Shown here in pieces: positions 8,458-17,847 of a DNA stretch of 64,000 nt; the stretch's first letter is position 1; each line of letters starts with the position of its first letter. Source of the DNA: Candidatus Nitrotoga sp. HW29 (lineage in GTDB: Bacteria > Pseudomonadota > Gammaproteobacteria > Burkholderiales > Gallionellaceae); NCBI RefSeq assembly GCF_924101635.2, contig NZ_CAKMAA020000030.1:23052-87051 (forward strand). Direction: 5' to 3'. The notes under the pieces were generated by a model, which worked only from the letters and a program-made list of their open reading frames with translations, searched no databases and was not told the DNA's origin. A program made the position numbers and the translations under genes.

Positions 8458-9157
8458 GTTGCAACTAAAAATTGATCAAGTACGCACAGTGTTGGCCAAT
8501 GCTGTGCGTGACTACGCCCCCGTTATTTTCGCTAATAGTTTGGGAGCGGAAGATATGGTGCTGACCGATTTGATCAACAAATATCAGCCCGGTATTGAGA
8601 TGTTTAGCTTGGATACCGGGCGTTTGCCGCAAGAAACGTACAACCTGATGCAGGCGGTTCGTGGGCATTACAGCGTGCCGCTGCAAGTTTTTTTCCCCGA
8701 GGCTCGGCGGATTGAAGAGTACGTCGCTCAAAATGGAGTGAACGGTTTTTATGATAGCGTGGCGTTGCGTAAAAGCTGCTGCCATATCCGCAAGGTAGAG
8801 CCACTGCGTCGCGCCTTATCCGGTAAACGTGCCTGGGTTACTGGGATGCGTCATGAACAGGCGCCCACGCGGGGTGTTTTGCAGGTATCGGCGTTCGATG
8901 CCGATAATGGCTTGCAGAAATTCAATCCGCTGCTCGATTGGAGTAATGCTGAAGTATGGGCATACCTCAAGCAGTATGAAGTGCCTTATAACGAACTGCA
9001 TGATCATTTTTATCCCAGCATTGGTTGCGCACCCTGTACACGCGCTATCACACCGGGCGAAGATATCCGCTCCGGGCGTTGGTGGTGGGAGGATCCGCAA
9101 AATAAGGAGTGCGGCTTGCACGTAAACAAAATTACTCCGATCAGGCAGGTACAGTAA
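8450..9157 (+). CDS. cysH: Adenylyl-sulfate (APS) reductase, iron-sulfur type
   Basis: Reduces adenosine 5'-phosphosulfate to sulfite and AMP using thioredoxin. The 235-residue protein has a PP-loop-type fold. It carries the four cysteines that distinguish [4Fe-4S] APS reductases from PAPS reductases: Cys110-Cys111 (SCCHIRK) and Cys193-x2-Cys196 (GCAPC). The catalytic C-terminal cysteine is Cys221 (ECGLH). This means sulfate assimilation here should go directly from APS without an APS kinase, in agreement with the absence of cysC and of a kinase domain on CysN. It overlaps the upstream DUF934 gene. A gap of 117 bp separates it from cysD. Confidence 0.95.
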   Translation: MSELQLKIDQVRTVLANAVRDYAPVIFANSLGAEDMVLTDLINKYQPGIEMFSLDTGRLPQETYNLMQAVRGHYSVPLQVFFPEARRIEEYVAQNGVNGFYDSVALRKSCCHIRKVEPLRRALSGKRAWVTGMRHEQAPTRGVLQVSAFDADNGLQKFNPLLDWSNAEVWAYLKQYEVPYNELHDHFYPSIGCAPCTRAITPGEDIRSGRWWWEDPQNKECGLHVNKITPIRQVQ

Positions 9158-9274
9158 TCTGCTTTGATTTTCGGTAGCAGTTTGGAAAGACGTGCTTTAT
9201 TCACCCCCGGCGCATTATTTGTTGAACCATAAATTCAGGTATGTTGAATTTATATTTTTAGAAGTTGAGAAAAA

Positions 9275-10180
9275 ATGAGTAATCAACCTTTTACCCATCT
9301 GGATGTGCTGGAAAGTGAATCGATCCACATCATGCGAGAGGTAGCCGCAGAATGTAAAAATCCTGCGCTGCTATTCTCCGGTGGCAAGGATTCCATCGTC
9401 ATGTTGCGCCTGGCAGAAAAGGCTTTTCGCCCGGCGCGCTTTCCGTTTCCGCTGGTGCACATTGATACCGAGCATAACTTTCCCGAAGTGATTGCTTGTC
9501 GCGACAAACTGGCAGCTGATTTGGGTGAGCGGTTAATCGTACGTTCGCTGGATGGCTCGATCAAGAAGGGAACGATTGTGCTGAAAAACGCAGATCAGGG
9601 ACGTAATGCCTTTCAGTCCGTGACCTTGCTGGAAACGATCGCCGAGTTTGGTTTCGATGCTTGTATTGGCGGTGCACGCCGGGACGAAGAGAAGGCACGA
9701 GCCAAGGAGCGTATCTTTTCTTTTCGTGACGAGTTCGGCCAGTGGGATCCGAAGAATCAGCGCCCCGAGTTGTGGGATACATACAACACGCGGGTGCATG
9801 CCGGTGAAAATATTCGCGTTTTTCCGATCAGTAACTGGACGGAAATGGATATTTGGGAATATATCGCGCGCGAGAAGCTATATATCCCCGACATCTATTA
9901 CGCGCATGAACGCGAAGTGATTCGCCGTGATAATGGTATTTTGCCCGTGTCGCATCTGGTGCAGCCGAAATCAGGTGAAACGGTGGAAAAATTGACGGTG
10001 CGTTTCCGTACGGTGGGTGATATGACTTGTACTTGCCCGGTAGAGTCACATGCCCGCAACGCGCAGGAAATTATTGAAGAAACAGCAATCACACGCATTA
10101 CCGAGCGCGGTGCGACACGTATGGACGATCAGACCTCAGAGGCATCAATGGAACTGCGCAAAAAAGAAGGCTACTTTTAA
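9275..10180 (+). CDS. cysD: Sulfate adenylyltransferase subunit 2
   Basis: The catalytic subunit of ATP sulfurylase, forming APS from ATP and sulfate in complex with the GTPase CysN. The 301-residue length matches CysD. The PP-loop motif SGGKDS is at 35-40, [15 protein letters not shown] lies mid-protein, and the C-terminus [15 protein letters not shown] is typical. The cysN start lies two bases after the stop, so the pair is surely co-translated. The start is the ATG at 9275 with a weak AGAAGTTGAG region upstream. Confidence 0.96.
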   Translation: MSNQPFTHLDVLESESIHIMREVAAECKNPALLFSGGKDSIVMLRLAEKAFRPARFPFPLVHIDTEHNFPEVIACRDKLAADLGERLIVRSLDGSIKKGTIVLKNADQGRNAFQSVTLLETIAEFGFDACIGGARRDEEKARAKERIFSFRDEFGQWDPKNQRPELWDTYNTRVHAGENIRVFPISNWTEMDIWEYIAREKLYIPDIYYAHEREVIRRDNGILPVSHLVQPKSGETVEKLTVRFRTVGDMTCTCPVESHARNAQEIIEETAITRITERGATRMDDQTSEASMELRKKEGYF

Positions 10181-10182
10181 TT

Positions 10183-11436
10183 ATGAGCAACACCACACAA
10201 CTACTTCGTTTTATCACTGCTGGCAGCGTCGACGATGGCAAGAGCACGTTGATTGGCCGCTTGTTACACGACTCCAAGTCTATTTTTGAAGACCAACTTT
10301 CTGCCATTACCAAAACCAGTGAGCGGCGGGGTGGTATGGGCGCAGTAGATTTATCACTGCTCACCGATGGCTTGCAGGCGGAGCGTGAGCAGGGCATTAC
10401 CATTGACGTTGCTTATCGTTATTTTGCTACCCCCAAGCGTAAATTTATTATCGGCGATACACCCGGGCACGAGCAGTACACGCGCAACATGGTCACTGCG
10501 GCCAGTACAGCGAACCTTGCTATTATTTTAATTGACGCTCGCAAGGGTGTGCTGACACAAACACGCCGCCATACTTTTCTCGCCAGCCTGGTGGGTGTGC
10601 CGCATATTGTGCTGGCCGTCAACAAAATGGATATGGTGGATTATTCGGAAGAAACGTTCAATGCGATTTGCGCAGAGTATCGTGCATTTGCCGCACAGCT
10701 TGGGCTGCACGAGATAACCTTCATTCCCCTGTCGGCATTGAATGGTGACATGGTGGTAGAGCGCGGCGAGAATTTGAATTGGTATCAAGGCAGCCCACTA
10801 TTGGAATTGTTGGAAAATGTGGTGATCGATCATGATCTTAACACGACCGATTTTCGTTACCCGGTGCAATGGGTGTGCCGTCCGCAGACGCAGGAATATC
10901 ATGATTTCCGCGGTTACATGGGACGGATCGAGTCAGGAGAAATTGCTGCGGGCGATGAAATTACGATCCTGCCTTCCGGCCGCACCACCAAGGTGAAGGA
11001 GATCGTCACGTACGATGGCAACTTGCAACGTGCTTATGCGCCGCAGTCGGTCACGCTAACCCTGGCGGATGAGATCGATATTTCGCGCGGTGATATGTTC
11101 GTGAAATCTGCCACGATGCCGCAAGCTTCCAAGGAATTTGAGGCCATGCTGTGCTGGCTGTCTGAGTCGCCGCTGGATCTGAGTCGCAAATACATTATCA
11201 AGCACACCACGCGTGTAGTGAAATGTGTGTTTGCGCGTCTTGAGTATCGTGTGGATGTTAATACACTGGAGCAACACAATAGCGCCACGCTCAATATGAA
11301 TGACATCGCCCGCGTGGCGATGAAGGTGCAACAGCCGCTGGTATTTGACAGCTATATTAAAAACCGCTTTACGGGCAGCTTTATTGTCATTGATGAAGCG
11401 ACGAATAATACTGTTGCGGCGGGAATGATTATTTAG
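10183..11436 (+). CDS. cysN: Sulfate adenylyltransferase subunit 1 (GTPase)
   Basis: The regulatory GTPase subunit of ATP sulfurylase; GTP hydrolysis drives APS synthesis by CysD. G motifs are clear: P-loop GSVDDGKS (14-21), DTPGH (92-96) and NKMD (147-150), followed by EF-Tu-like beta-barrel domains. At 417 residues it is the short form, lacking the C-terminal extension of E. coli CysN (about 475) and lacking a fused CysC kinase domain. This fits the APS-reductase route of the neighbouring cysH. It is the last gene of the cys cluster. Confidence 0.95.
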   Translation: MSNTTQLLRFITAGSVDDGKSTLIGRLLHDSKSIFEDQLSAITKTSERRGGMGAVDLSLLTDGLQAEREQGITIDVAYRYFATPKRKFIIGDTPGHEQYTRNMVTAASTANLAIILIDARKGVLTQTRRHTFLASLVGVPHIVLAVNKMDMVDYSEETFNAICAEYRAFAAQLGLHEITFIPLSALNGDMVVERGENLNWYQGSPLLELLENVVIDHDLNTTDFRYPVQWVCRPQTQEYHDFRGYMGRIESGEIAAGDEITILPSGRTTKVKEIVTYDGNLQRAYAPQSVTLTLADEIDISRGDMFVKSATMPQASKEFEAMLCWLSESPLDLSRKYIIKHTTRVVKCVFARLEYRVDVNTLEQHNSATLNMNDIARVAMKVQQPLVFDSYIKNRFTGSFIVIDEATNNTVAAGMII

Positions 11437-11709
11437 GGCGAGTGTCGGCCAAGTGCTCATCGTTAACAAACTAAATCAAATTTTCTACATCGTGGATTTG
11501 TTCGACGGTGCCGAGTTGCAGTTTTTCGAAGCGCGTGACCCAAACAATAGGCAACGTGATAACGATAAGTTTCAAGCGCGTCACCCAGATAGAAATAAAA
11601 ATATGGTCGACGCATTTTAAGATGATTACGGGTTTGAATACATCGACATGACAAGCTGGATTGGTCTTTCGTTCACCACCTGGCTAAACAACGAGCAGCT
11701 ACCAATTCC
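11437..11709. other. Intergenic stretch with possible decayed coding remnant
   Basis: No intact gene. Codon patterns on both strands read as protein-like pieces interrupted by stops: a forward piece ending ...YIDMTSWIGLS..., and a reverse piece rich in hydrophobic residues. I cannot name a family. It may be the 5' flank or remnant of an accessory gene linked to the downstream secreted protein. Confidence 0.25.
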
Positions 11710-12993
11710 ATGATTTCATTCAGTCGATCGATGGCGCATAAAAACTGGCTCTTGGCAGCGGCTTTTGGGTTACTCTGGGTAGTGCCGTTTTTGCCTTCAT
11801 GGGCTGCAAGTGTCGTTGAACCTGGCCCGTTTTCAGTCGTTCCACGCGAGGAGCTTTTTTTGGAGTTTGTTATATCCCCTCAACTGGGCTATAGCCCCGC
11901 CACTTACACGCGGCTCTTTACACAAACAGAAAATCTGCCGCCGACCGCACAGGGTGACTTTCCGGAGCGATCTAGTGTTCGGTTTGTGATTATTTCGCAA
12001 CCGCCTTCTCCTCTACCTGCCTTTGGTCGTCCTGTATCTGCTTTTGGATTCGACCTGCGCAGTAGAAGTGGAATCGAGCCGCGTGTCCACTTTGAAAACC
12101 TGTTTTCAAGTTTTCAAGGTTTTCAAAGTGACACTGTAACCACTGTAATCAGTGAGTATCAACCGTCTGGCCCCTTCCTCCCCAACGCACTTTCAGAAAA
12201 AGGGACTATAAGTGCTCCGGGCGTGCCGAGTTGTGCCGTAGCGCTTATGCCACCACTTTTCGGCTGGAGTCCACCCCCAATGGTTCCTTGCTACACAACC
12301 TCTGAAGGTGTGCGGCGAGCTACTACCGTTACGGGATTTGAGTTTGAAGAGTTTGTCATCTCTGGACTCAACGAACTCAGCGCTGGTTTAGGGATTGGCT
12401 ATGAGCTAGGCGTAACAGGCTACTTTGATGTGATCCAGTTGCGCGACCTCCCCGCTCCAAAACGCGCTGGTACGGTGATCGAATACCGCAACACACAAGA
12501 TTTCCCCAAATCACCAGGTGGTAATTTTTTCTACACAAGCGATCCGGCAGAAGCGGCATTTGTTGATTCCGGCGGCGCGGGTCACTTTGTTCGCACGGGT
12601 AAGTCGTTCAACGCAGGCGGTTTCGTGCGTACCTGTCGCTTTTATGGCAGCGTCTCGCCCGGGCCAAACTCGCACTTTTTCACGGTGGGCGATGCCGATT
12701 GCACGGCGTTAAAAAACTTACAAAAAACGCCGCGCCCAACGGCTGAGCAACAGTGGAATTTCGAAGGTTATTCGTTCCCGATGAATGTGCCTCGGAAAAA
12801 CGCTGACGGTTCATTTTCATGCCCGCACGCGAGTGTTCCGGTGTATCGGGCTTACAACCGCGCTTTTGCTGACAACGGGGCGAAAAATGCGTGGGATTCA
12901 AATCATCGGTACTCAACGAACCAGCAAGATATCGCCGAAGTGGTGGCGCTCGGTTGGGCAGATGAGGGCGTTGCGATGTGCGCGCCCGCTTAA
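11710..12993 (+). CDS. Secreted protein with C-terminal DUF5648 domain
   Basis: A 427-residue protein with an N-terminal signal peptide: a basic start, a hydrophobic core (LLAAAFGLLWVVPFLPS), then an Ala-rich cleavage region near residue 33. An internal ATG at 11740 is an alternative start. The middle (35-245) is unrecognised. The C-terminal 150 residues carry the aromatic-rich pattern of DUF5648 (FYTSDPAEA, CRFYGSV, NSHFFTVGDADC, VYRAYN, HRYST, GWADEGVAMCAP), a domain of secreted bacterial proteins thought to be lectin-like or a structural repeat. Paired cysteines in this domain suggest disulfides and an extracytoplasmic location. No operon partner is evident. Function unknown. Confidence 0.7.
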   Translation: MISFSRSMAHKNWLLAAAFGLLWVVPFLPSWAASVVEPGPFSVVPREELFLEFVISPQLGYSPATYTRLFTQTENLPPTAQGDFPERSSVRFVIISQPPSPLPAFGRPVSAFGFDLRSRSGIEPRVHFENLFSSFQGFQSDTVTTVISEYQPSGPFLPNALSEKGTISAPGVPSCAVALMPPLFGWSPPPMVPCYTTSEGVRRATTVTGFEFEEFVISGLNELSAGLGIGYELGVTGYFDVIQLRDLPAPKRAGTVIEYRNTQDFPKSPGGNFFYTSDPAEAAFVDSGGAGHFVRTGKSFNAGGFVRTCRFYGSVSPGPNSHFFTVGDADCTALKNLQKTPRPTAEQQWNFEGYSFPMNVPRKNADGSFSCPHASVPVYRAYNRAFADNGAKNAWDSNHRYSTNQQDIAEVVALGWADEGVAMCAPA

Positions 12994-13365
12994 ATGCGGA
13001 GCATTGGCTCTGGCAGCGTGTTTTTGAGCCAGGAGTAGAGAGGGGCTAAGGCGCGGTGCAGGCTCTCGTCCCAACGAACCTGAAATCACCCGCCTGGTGC
13101 CACCAAGCGAATGTCTTCCACTACCCGTTCCTGGACTTGTACCTGTAACGCCGAATCAACGGCTTGTAGCCTCGCTTTTTGCTCAGATTTACTCAACCCC
13201 CCTCATTGGGTAACTTTCCGCATCCGCCGTTAATTCGCTCCAGTATTGGGTTCGCAGCCGTTTTTACAAGTTCAGCCGCAGGAAATAGGATGAATGGTGT
13301 GTCGCATAATTATGTGTGTGTGTGGTATCTTGCGGGCTGACTTAGCCTATGCACTCTGAGATGCC
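12994..13365. other. Non-coding stretch before the CobD/CbiB-like gene
   Basis: No reading frame of note. A short inverted repeat GGCTC/GAGCC follows the stop codon of the DUF5648 gene but lacks a T tract. A short TG-repeat (about 13311-13322) precedes the next gene. Presumably it holds the promoter of the 13366 gene; no clear -35/-10 pair is seen. Confidence 0.4.
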
Positions 13366-14304
13366 ATGAGCCTGTTTTCACTAATTGCCGCCCTGTTGCT
13401 GGAACAATTATATCCGCTTGCTTCGCGCAAATACTTGTTTGTTTTGCTGACGCGTTATGTCAATTTTTTTCAGCATCACTTAAATACGGGTGAGCATAAG
13501 CATGGCAAGATTGCCTGGTTATTGGCGGTGCTACTACCGTTATGTGTTACAGCTGCGTTGTATTGGTTGTCGTATCTTATTCACCCGGTGTTCGCCTGGG
13601 CATTTTGTGTGCTCGTCTTGTACCTCACCATGGGCTTTCGCCAGTTCAGTCATTACTACACTGACATTCACCAAGCGCTACGTGACAACGATTTGGACAA
13701 AGCGCGCAATATTCTCTCTACATGGCGCGGTAAGTCATGTCATGACCTGAATTACGAGGAAGTTGCGCGTGTCACGATTGAAGACGGGTTGCTGGCCTCG
13801 CACCGTCGTGTGTTCGGTGTAATCGTGTGGTTTGTGATTACAATGCTGTTGGGGTTGGGGCCGGTCGGTGCAATACTGTATCGCATGTCGCAATTTATTT
13901 ATACGCGTTGGGATAATCAGAAGGATGTCGAACTTAGCGAATTCGGGGTGTTCGCACGACAAGCTTACCATTGGATAGAATGGCTGCCGTTGCGCTTGAC
14001 TGCCACGATCTTTGCGATTGTCGGCGATTTTGAAGATACGGTGTATTGCTGGCGCACACAGGCACAAAACTGGCCCGATCCAGAAGCAGGTATCGTGCTG
14101 GCAAGTGGTGCGGGAGCGGTTGGTGTACGGCTTGGATTGCCGATCTCACAGGGCGGTTTGCCGCTGGATCGTCCTGAACTAGGAATTGGGGATGAGGCTG
14201 ACGTGGATTTTATGCGAAGCGCGATAGGCCTGGTGTGGCGCGCGTTGGTATTCTGGATTGTATTGTTATTACTGCTAGGATTGGCAACGTTCGTGAGGAT
14301 CTGA
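13366..14304 (+). CDS. CobD/CbiB (AmpE-like) family membrane protein
   Basis: A 312-residue membrane protein with hydrophobic segments at about 51-70, 73-90, 150-172 and 290-310. It resembles the betaproteobacterial CobD/CbiB-family proteins, related to AmpE. The motif EEVARVTIEDGLLASHRRVFG (about 130-150) corresponds to the conserved CbiB region. Despite the name, the absence of any cobalamin genes nearby and the recurrent location beside rsgA and orn in Betaproteobacteria suggest a role other than B12 synthesis, perhaps the envelope/beta-lactamase-signalling role of AmpE. It is convergent with rsgA. Function not established. Confidence 0.7.
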   Translation: MSLFSLIAALLLEQLYPLASRKYLFVLLTRYVNFFQHHLNTGEHKHGKIAWLLAVLLPLCVTAALYWLSYLIHPVFAWAFCVLVLYLTMGFRQFSHYYTDIHQALRDNDLDKARNILSTWRGKSCHDLNYEEVARVTIEDGLLASHRRVFGVIVWFVITMLLGLGPVGAILYRMSQFIYTRWDNQKDVELSEFGVFARQAYHWIEWLPLRLTATIFAIVGDFEDTVYCWRTQAQNWPDPEAGIVLASGAGAVGVRLGLPISQGGLPLDRPELGIGDEADVDFMRSAIGLVWRALVFWIVLLLLLGLATFVRI

Positions 14305-14378
14305 AGTATCTGTAGCATTGGTTCCTTGTTTGATGAGCTATTAAAGCCAATCAATTACTGTTTTCTCAAGGAGGCAAA

Positions 14379-15251
14379 TCAGCACTTACTCTGGCTAATC
14401 TCCTGAAATAGCTTGAGTCTCCGTGCATCGATCTTTCCTTCTTGCTCTGTTTTTTTCAGTGCGCAGTCCGGCTCATGCGTGTGGTGACAGTTATGGAAGC
14501 GACATTGGCCGTGATAGGCTGCGAATTCTACAAAGCCCGCTTCGATGGCACCAAAATCCAGATGGTGTAGTCCGAATGCTTGTACACCGGGGCAATCTAT
14601 CAAATGGCTTTTCGTATTCAGGTGATAGAGACGTGCGTGGGTAGTGGTGTGTTTTCCTGAATTCAGTGCGGTGGAAATTTCACGTGTGGCTGCTTGTGCA
14701 TCCGGTAGTAATTTATTGATGAGGGTGGATTTACCCATGCCGGATTGCCCTACCAGTATGCTGGTGTGGCCTTCTAAAAACGGGTACAGAGGAGCTACGT
14801 TCTCTTTGGCCGAGAGTTCCAGCACACGGTAATCAATGGCGCGGTAGGTTTCTAGTTGGGCACGTGCAGTCATTGCTGCTTCCAGTAAGTCGCATTTGTT
14901 CAGCACGATGAGGGTTGCAAGTTGTTGGTCATGTGCAGCGATGAGGCAGCGCGCCAGAAGTTCGTCGCTGAAGGTAGGCTTGCTTGCTACGACTACAATA
15001 ATTTGTGTGATGTTGGCGGCAATGAGTTTTTGGCGGTAGGCATCAGAACGGTACAGTAAGGTCTGGCGTGGCAGGATATGTTTGATCACCCCTTGTGCCT
15101 CACTTATGCGCTGAATTTCTACAATATCACCACATGCTACTTCGCTTTTTTTGCCGTGAGTCAGGCAGGGTAGCAATTCTCCATTTGACAGTTCAACTAT
15201 ATATTGGCGGCTGAAGGCGGTGACGACTTGCCCTTGGATAGATGGACTCAA
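14379..15251 (-). CDS. rsgA: Ribosome small-subunit maturation GTPase RsgA
   Basis: A circularly permuted GTPase that checks late 30S subunit assembly. The 290-residue protein has an N-terminal OB-fold, then G4 NKCD (118-121), G1 GQSGMGKST (168-176) and G3 DCPG (219-222), in the permuted order diagnostic of RsgA. The C-terminal zinc knuckle is Cys250, Cys255, His257 and Cys263. The start is a TTG (15251-15249) that overlaps the phhB stop as TTGA, a translational-coupling arrangement. It is the last gene of the M48–cytochrome–phhB–rsgA operon. Confidence 0.95.
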   Translation of the reverse strand: MSPSIQGQVVTAFSRQYIVELSNGELLPCLTHGKKSEVACGDIVEIQRISEAQGVIKHILPRQTLLYRSDAYRQKLIAANITQIIVVVASKPTFSDELLARCLIAAHDQQLATLIVLNKCDLLEAAMTARAQLETYRAIDYRVLELSAKENVAPLYPFLEGHTSILVGQSGMGKSTLINKLLPDAQAATREISTALNSGKHTTTHARLYHLNTKSHLIDCPGVQAFGLHHLDFGAIEAGFVEFAAYHGQCRFHNCHHTHEPDCALKKTEQEGKIDARRLKLFQEISQSKC

Positions 15252-15586
15252 ACCTTAAGCAAGGCATCAACCTTGGCGGCGCAGATGAAGTCATTTTCCG
15301 ACAGGCCTTTAATGGCATGCGTGGAATATTCTACATGGCACTCGCTGTAGCTTACACTCAGATCGGGATGATGATCTTCGCGGTGCGAAAGCCATGCTAC
15401 TGCATTTACGAAGGCCATGGTCTGATAATAATTTTTGAACTCGAAAGTTTTACCGATCGTTTGATCGCGCTGTATCCAGCCATCCAGTTGCTTTGTCAGA
15501 ATGTTAACTTCATCCTGGGATAACGGTTGTATACCGCCTTCACAAGGTTTGCATTGTTTGTTTGCCAAATCACAGAGAGTTGTCAT
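15248..15586 (-). CDS. phhB: Pterin-4a-carbinolamine dehydratase
   Basis: Dehydrates 4a-hydroxytetrahydrobiopterin to quinonoid dihydropterin, normally recycling the cofactor of phenylalanine hydroxylase; in bacteria without phhA it may serve other pterin or folate chemistry. The 112-residue length is typical. Catalytic signature histidines are visible in HREDHHPDLSVSY (His72, His73) and downstream STHAIKGL (His90). The N-terminus with CKPCEGG matches the common bacterial form. No phenylalanine hydroxylase is in the window. Its stop overlaps the rsgA start. Confidence 0.93.
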   Translation of the reverse strand: MTTLCDLANKQCKPCEGGIQPLSQDEVNILTKQLDGWIQRDQTIGKTFEFKNYYQTMAFVNAVAWLSHREDHHPDLSVSYSECHVEYSTHAIKGLSENDFICAAKVDALLKV

Positions 15587-15591
15587 AGCGT

Positions 15592-15897
15592 TTATTTGAA
15601 TTTATAGAAATGCGTGTTGAGATAGGCGGCGAGGTTTATTTTTTCTTGTGTGGAAAAATTAGCACCCACATTACGGGTGCATACATTAATTTGTGCCGTT
15701 AGTTGTTGCGGGTTCGTTACTCTGCGGTTGGGGCGCGTGAAGATGGCATTGCCGTCACCGCCCATTTTGCCGTTGTGGCAACGGTTACATTGGTATTGGT
15801 CGAACAGTTTTTTACCGGCTTCTGGTTGGCCATCGGCAAAGGGATCAGCTTGCGCTGTACCGCACAATAACAAAAATATAATAAAAAATTTATTCAT
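15592..15897 (-). CDS. Small periplasmic c-type cytochrome
   Basis: A 101-residue class I-like cytochrome with an N-terminal signal peptide (MNKFFIIFLLLCGTAQA) and one heme-attachment motif CNRCH (37-41). The C-terminal block QINVCTRNVGANFS and AAYLNTHFYKFK is typical of a small betaproteobacterial cytochrome family. The mature protein contains only one methionine, Met45, four residues after the heme histidine, so the usual distal Met ligand 40-60 residues downstream is absent. The sixth ligand may be another residue or none. It lies between the M48 protease and phhB with gaps of 2 and 5 bp, so it is in one operon. Electron partner unknown. Confidence 0.88.
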   Translation of the reverse strand: MNKFFIIFLLLCGTAQADPFADGQPEAGKKLFDQYQCNRCHNGKMGGDGNAIFTRPNRRVTNPQQLTAQINVCTRNVGANFSTQEKINLAAYLNTHFYKFK

Positions 15898-15899
15898 GA

Positions 15900-17153
15900 T
15901 TAGGCTCTTTGTAAAGTTTGTAATCGAGCAATACGCATTAAAGCGGGTGGATGCGAATCGTAAAACGTGGAGTACAGTGGATCTGGTGTAAGGGTTGCAG
16001 CATTATCTTGGTACATCTTTACCAGGGCACTGGCCAGGTTATGCGCATTGGTTTGTTGCGCGGCGTAAGCATCGGCTTCGAATTCATGTTTGCGCGAGTA
16101 GTAGCTCATAAGTGGATGCAGTAAAAAGCTGAAAACGGGCAATATCATGAAGAACAGCAATAACGCCAGCGCGGTGGATGGGGTAGTGACACCGAGTCCG
16201 GCGTAGAACCAGTTTGCTTCCATCAATTGTGCGAGCAGCCATAAGAATCCCAAGCTTAAGGCAAAGGTGGAAACGATACGCTTCAGCACATGGTGACGTT
16301 TAAAATGTCCCAGCTCATGCGCTAGTACCGCCTCAATTTCTGTTGGCACGAGGCGTTCCAGCAGGGTGTCAAAAAACACAATCCGTTTGGTTTTGCCGAA
16401 GCCCGTGAAATAGGCGTTCCCATGTGAGGTACGCTTGGAGCCATCCATTACGAACAGCCCTTGTGCGGTGAATCCGCATTTTTGTAATAGTGCTTTAATA
16501 CGCATTTTGAGCGTCTCATCTTGCAGCGGGGTGAACTTGTTGAACAGTGGTGCGATGAAAGAGGGGTAAATGAATAGCAGCAGCAGATTGAATGTTACCC
16601 ACACTCCCCAAACATACAGCCACCAGTTGGCGCCCATGCGTTCCATCAGCCACAATACTCCGAATAATAAGGGCAGGCCGAATAAAGCGCCGAGCAATAA
16701 GCTTTTGGCACTGTCAGCCAAGTACATTGCCAGTGTCATTTTATTGAAGCCGTAGCGTGCCTCAATGACAAATGTGCGGTATAAGTTGAACGGCATTTCC
16801 AATAGAGATGAAAGTAGCAGCACCGTTAGGATGACCGCCAGGCCTTGTATGAGTGAATTGGTGAAGGTGGTTAACCACAAGTCGGCAATCCACTGCACTC
16901 CGCCCCCGAGAGTGAATACGAATAGCAGCAAGGCATTGAATGGAGTACTCAGCATAGTCAATCGCGTTTTGTCGCTGGTGTAGTCTGCCGCTTTTTGGTG
17001 GGCTGAAAGGTCTATCTGTTCGCGAAAATCCGATGGCACCTTGGCGCGATGCGCTTGGATATGAGCAAGATGACGTCGTGCCAGCCACATTTGGGCGACT
17101 GTAGTTAATAACAGTGCGCTAATAAATAACGCGGAAAACTGGACTGAATTCAT
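15900..17153 (-). CDS. M48 family (Ste24-like) membrane metalloprotease
   Basis: An inner-membrane zinc endopeptidase related to eukaryotic Ste24/CAAX protease 1. The 417-residue protein has several membrane segments (about 5-25, 70-95, 100-122, 150-172, 180-200, 295-310 and 325-347). The zinc motif HELGH is at 279-283 with the third ligand in HEFEADAYA (about 356-364). The Ste24-specific feature is the N-terminal membrane half followed by the HExxH domain. It is the first gene of the rsgA operon and divergent from orn across 93 bp. Bacterial substrates are unknown; a role in membrane-protein quality control is inferred. Confidence 0.92.
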   Translation of the reverse strand: MNSVQFSALFISALLLTTVAQMWLARRHLAHIQAHRAKVPSDFREQIDLSAHQKAADYTSDKTRLTMLSTPFNALLLFVFTLGGGVQWIADLWLTTFTNSLIQGLAVILTVLLLSSLLEMPFNLYRTFVIEARYGFNKMTLAMYLADSAKSLLLGALFGLPLLFGVLWLMERMGANWWLYVWGVWVTFNLLLLFIYPSFIAPLFNKFTPLQDETLKMRIKALLQKCGFTAQGLFVMDGSKRTSHGNAYFTGFGKTKRIVFFDTLLERLVPTEIEAVLAHELGHFKRHHVLKRIVSTFALSLGFLWLLAQLMEANWFYAGLGVTTPSTALALLLFFMILPVFSFLLHPLMSYYSRKHEFEADAYAAQQTNAHNLASALVKMYQDNAATLTPDPLYSTFYDSHPPALMRIARLQTLQRA

Positions 17154-17246
17154 TTAGTTTGATTTCTATGAAATGGATACATTGAGCATGTTGATATGGC
17201 ACAATACTCGTCCGATAGTGATATTACTAAACACATGCGGTCAATT

Positions 17247-17792
17247 ATGGCACAAAATCAAAACTACCTCATTTGGATAGATATGGAAATGACCGGCCTC
17301 GTTCCGGAAACTGATCGCATTATTGAAGTTGCGTTGGTTATTACTGATGGCGATCTGAATACGATTGTTGAAGCACCGGTTTTGGTAGTGCACCAAGCAG
17401 ATATCATATTGGACGGCATGGATAGCTGGAATAAATCCACCCATGGCAAATCCGGCCTTATCGACAAGGTGAAAGCATCGACGCTGGATGACGCGGCAGT
17501 GGAAATTCAGATGCTGGAATTCCTTAAGAAACATGTGCCCGCTCGCATATCACCGATGTGCGGTAATTCCATCTGCCAGGACCGTCGTTTTCTTGCACGC
17601 TGGATGCCGCAATTGGAAAGTTATTTTCACTATCGTAACTTGGATGTAAGCACGCTTAAGGAACTTGCTAAACGCTGGAAGCCAGAAGTGGCTCAGGGGA
17701 TAAAGAAACACGGTAAGCATGAAGCGTTGGCCGATATTTACGAATCCATCGATGAGATGAAGTATTACCGTGATAATTTTATCCGGATATAA
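17247..17792 (+). CDS. orn: Oligoribonuclease
   Basis: A DEDDh 3'-5' exoribonuclease that finishes RNA decay by hydrolysing dinucleotides, including pGpG from c-di-GMP turnover. Starting at the ATG at 17247 gives 181 residues, the same length as E. coli Orn, with WIDMEMTGL (Asp12, Glu14) at the expected position. An in-frame start at 17196 would add 17 unrelated residues. Later motifs are [16 protein letters not shown] and the C-terminal [14 protein letters not shown] with the catalytic His-Asp pair. Confidence 0.96.
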   Translation: MAQNQNYLIWIDMEMTGLVPETDRIIEVALVITDGDLNTIVEAPVLVVHQADIILDGMDSWNKSTHGKSGLIDKVKASTLDDAAVEIQMLEFLKKHVPARISPMCGNSICQDRRFLARWMPQLESYFHYRNLDVSTLKELAKRWKPEVAQGIKKHGKHEALADIYESIDEMKYYRDNFIRI

Positions 17793-17847
17793 GGCATTCT
17801 GTACCGCTATATGGATGGCTTAATGTAGCGATCATATCAGTCAAAAG

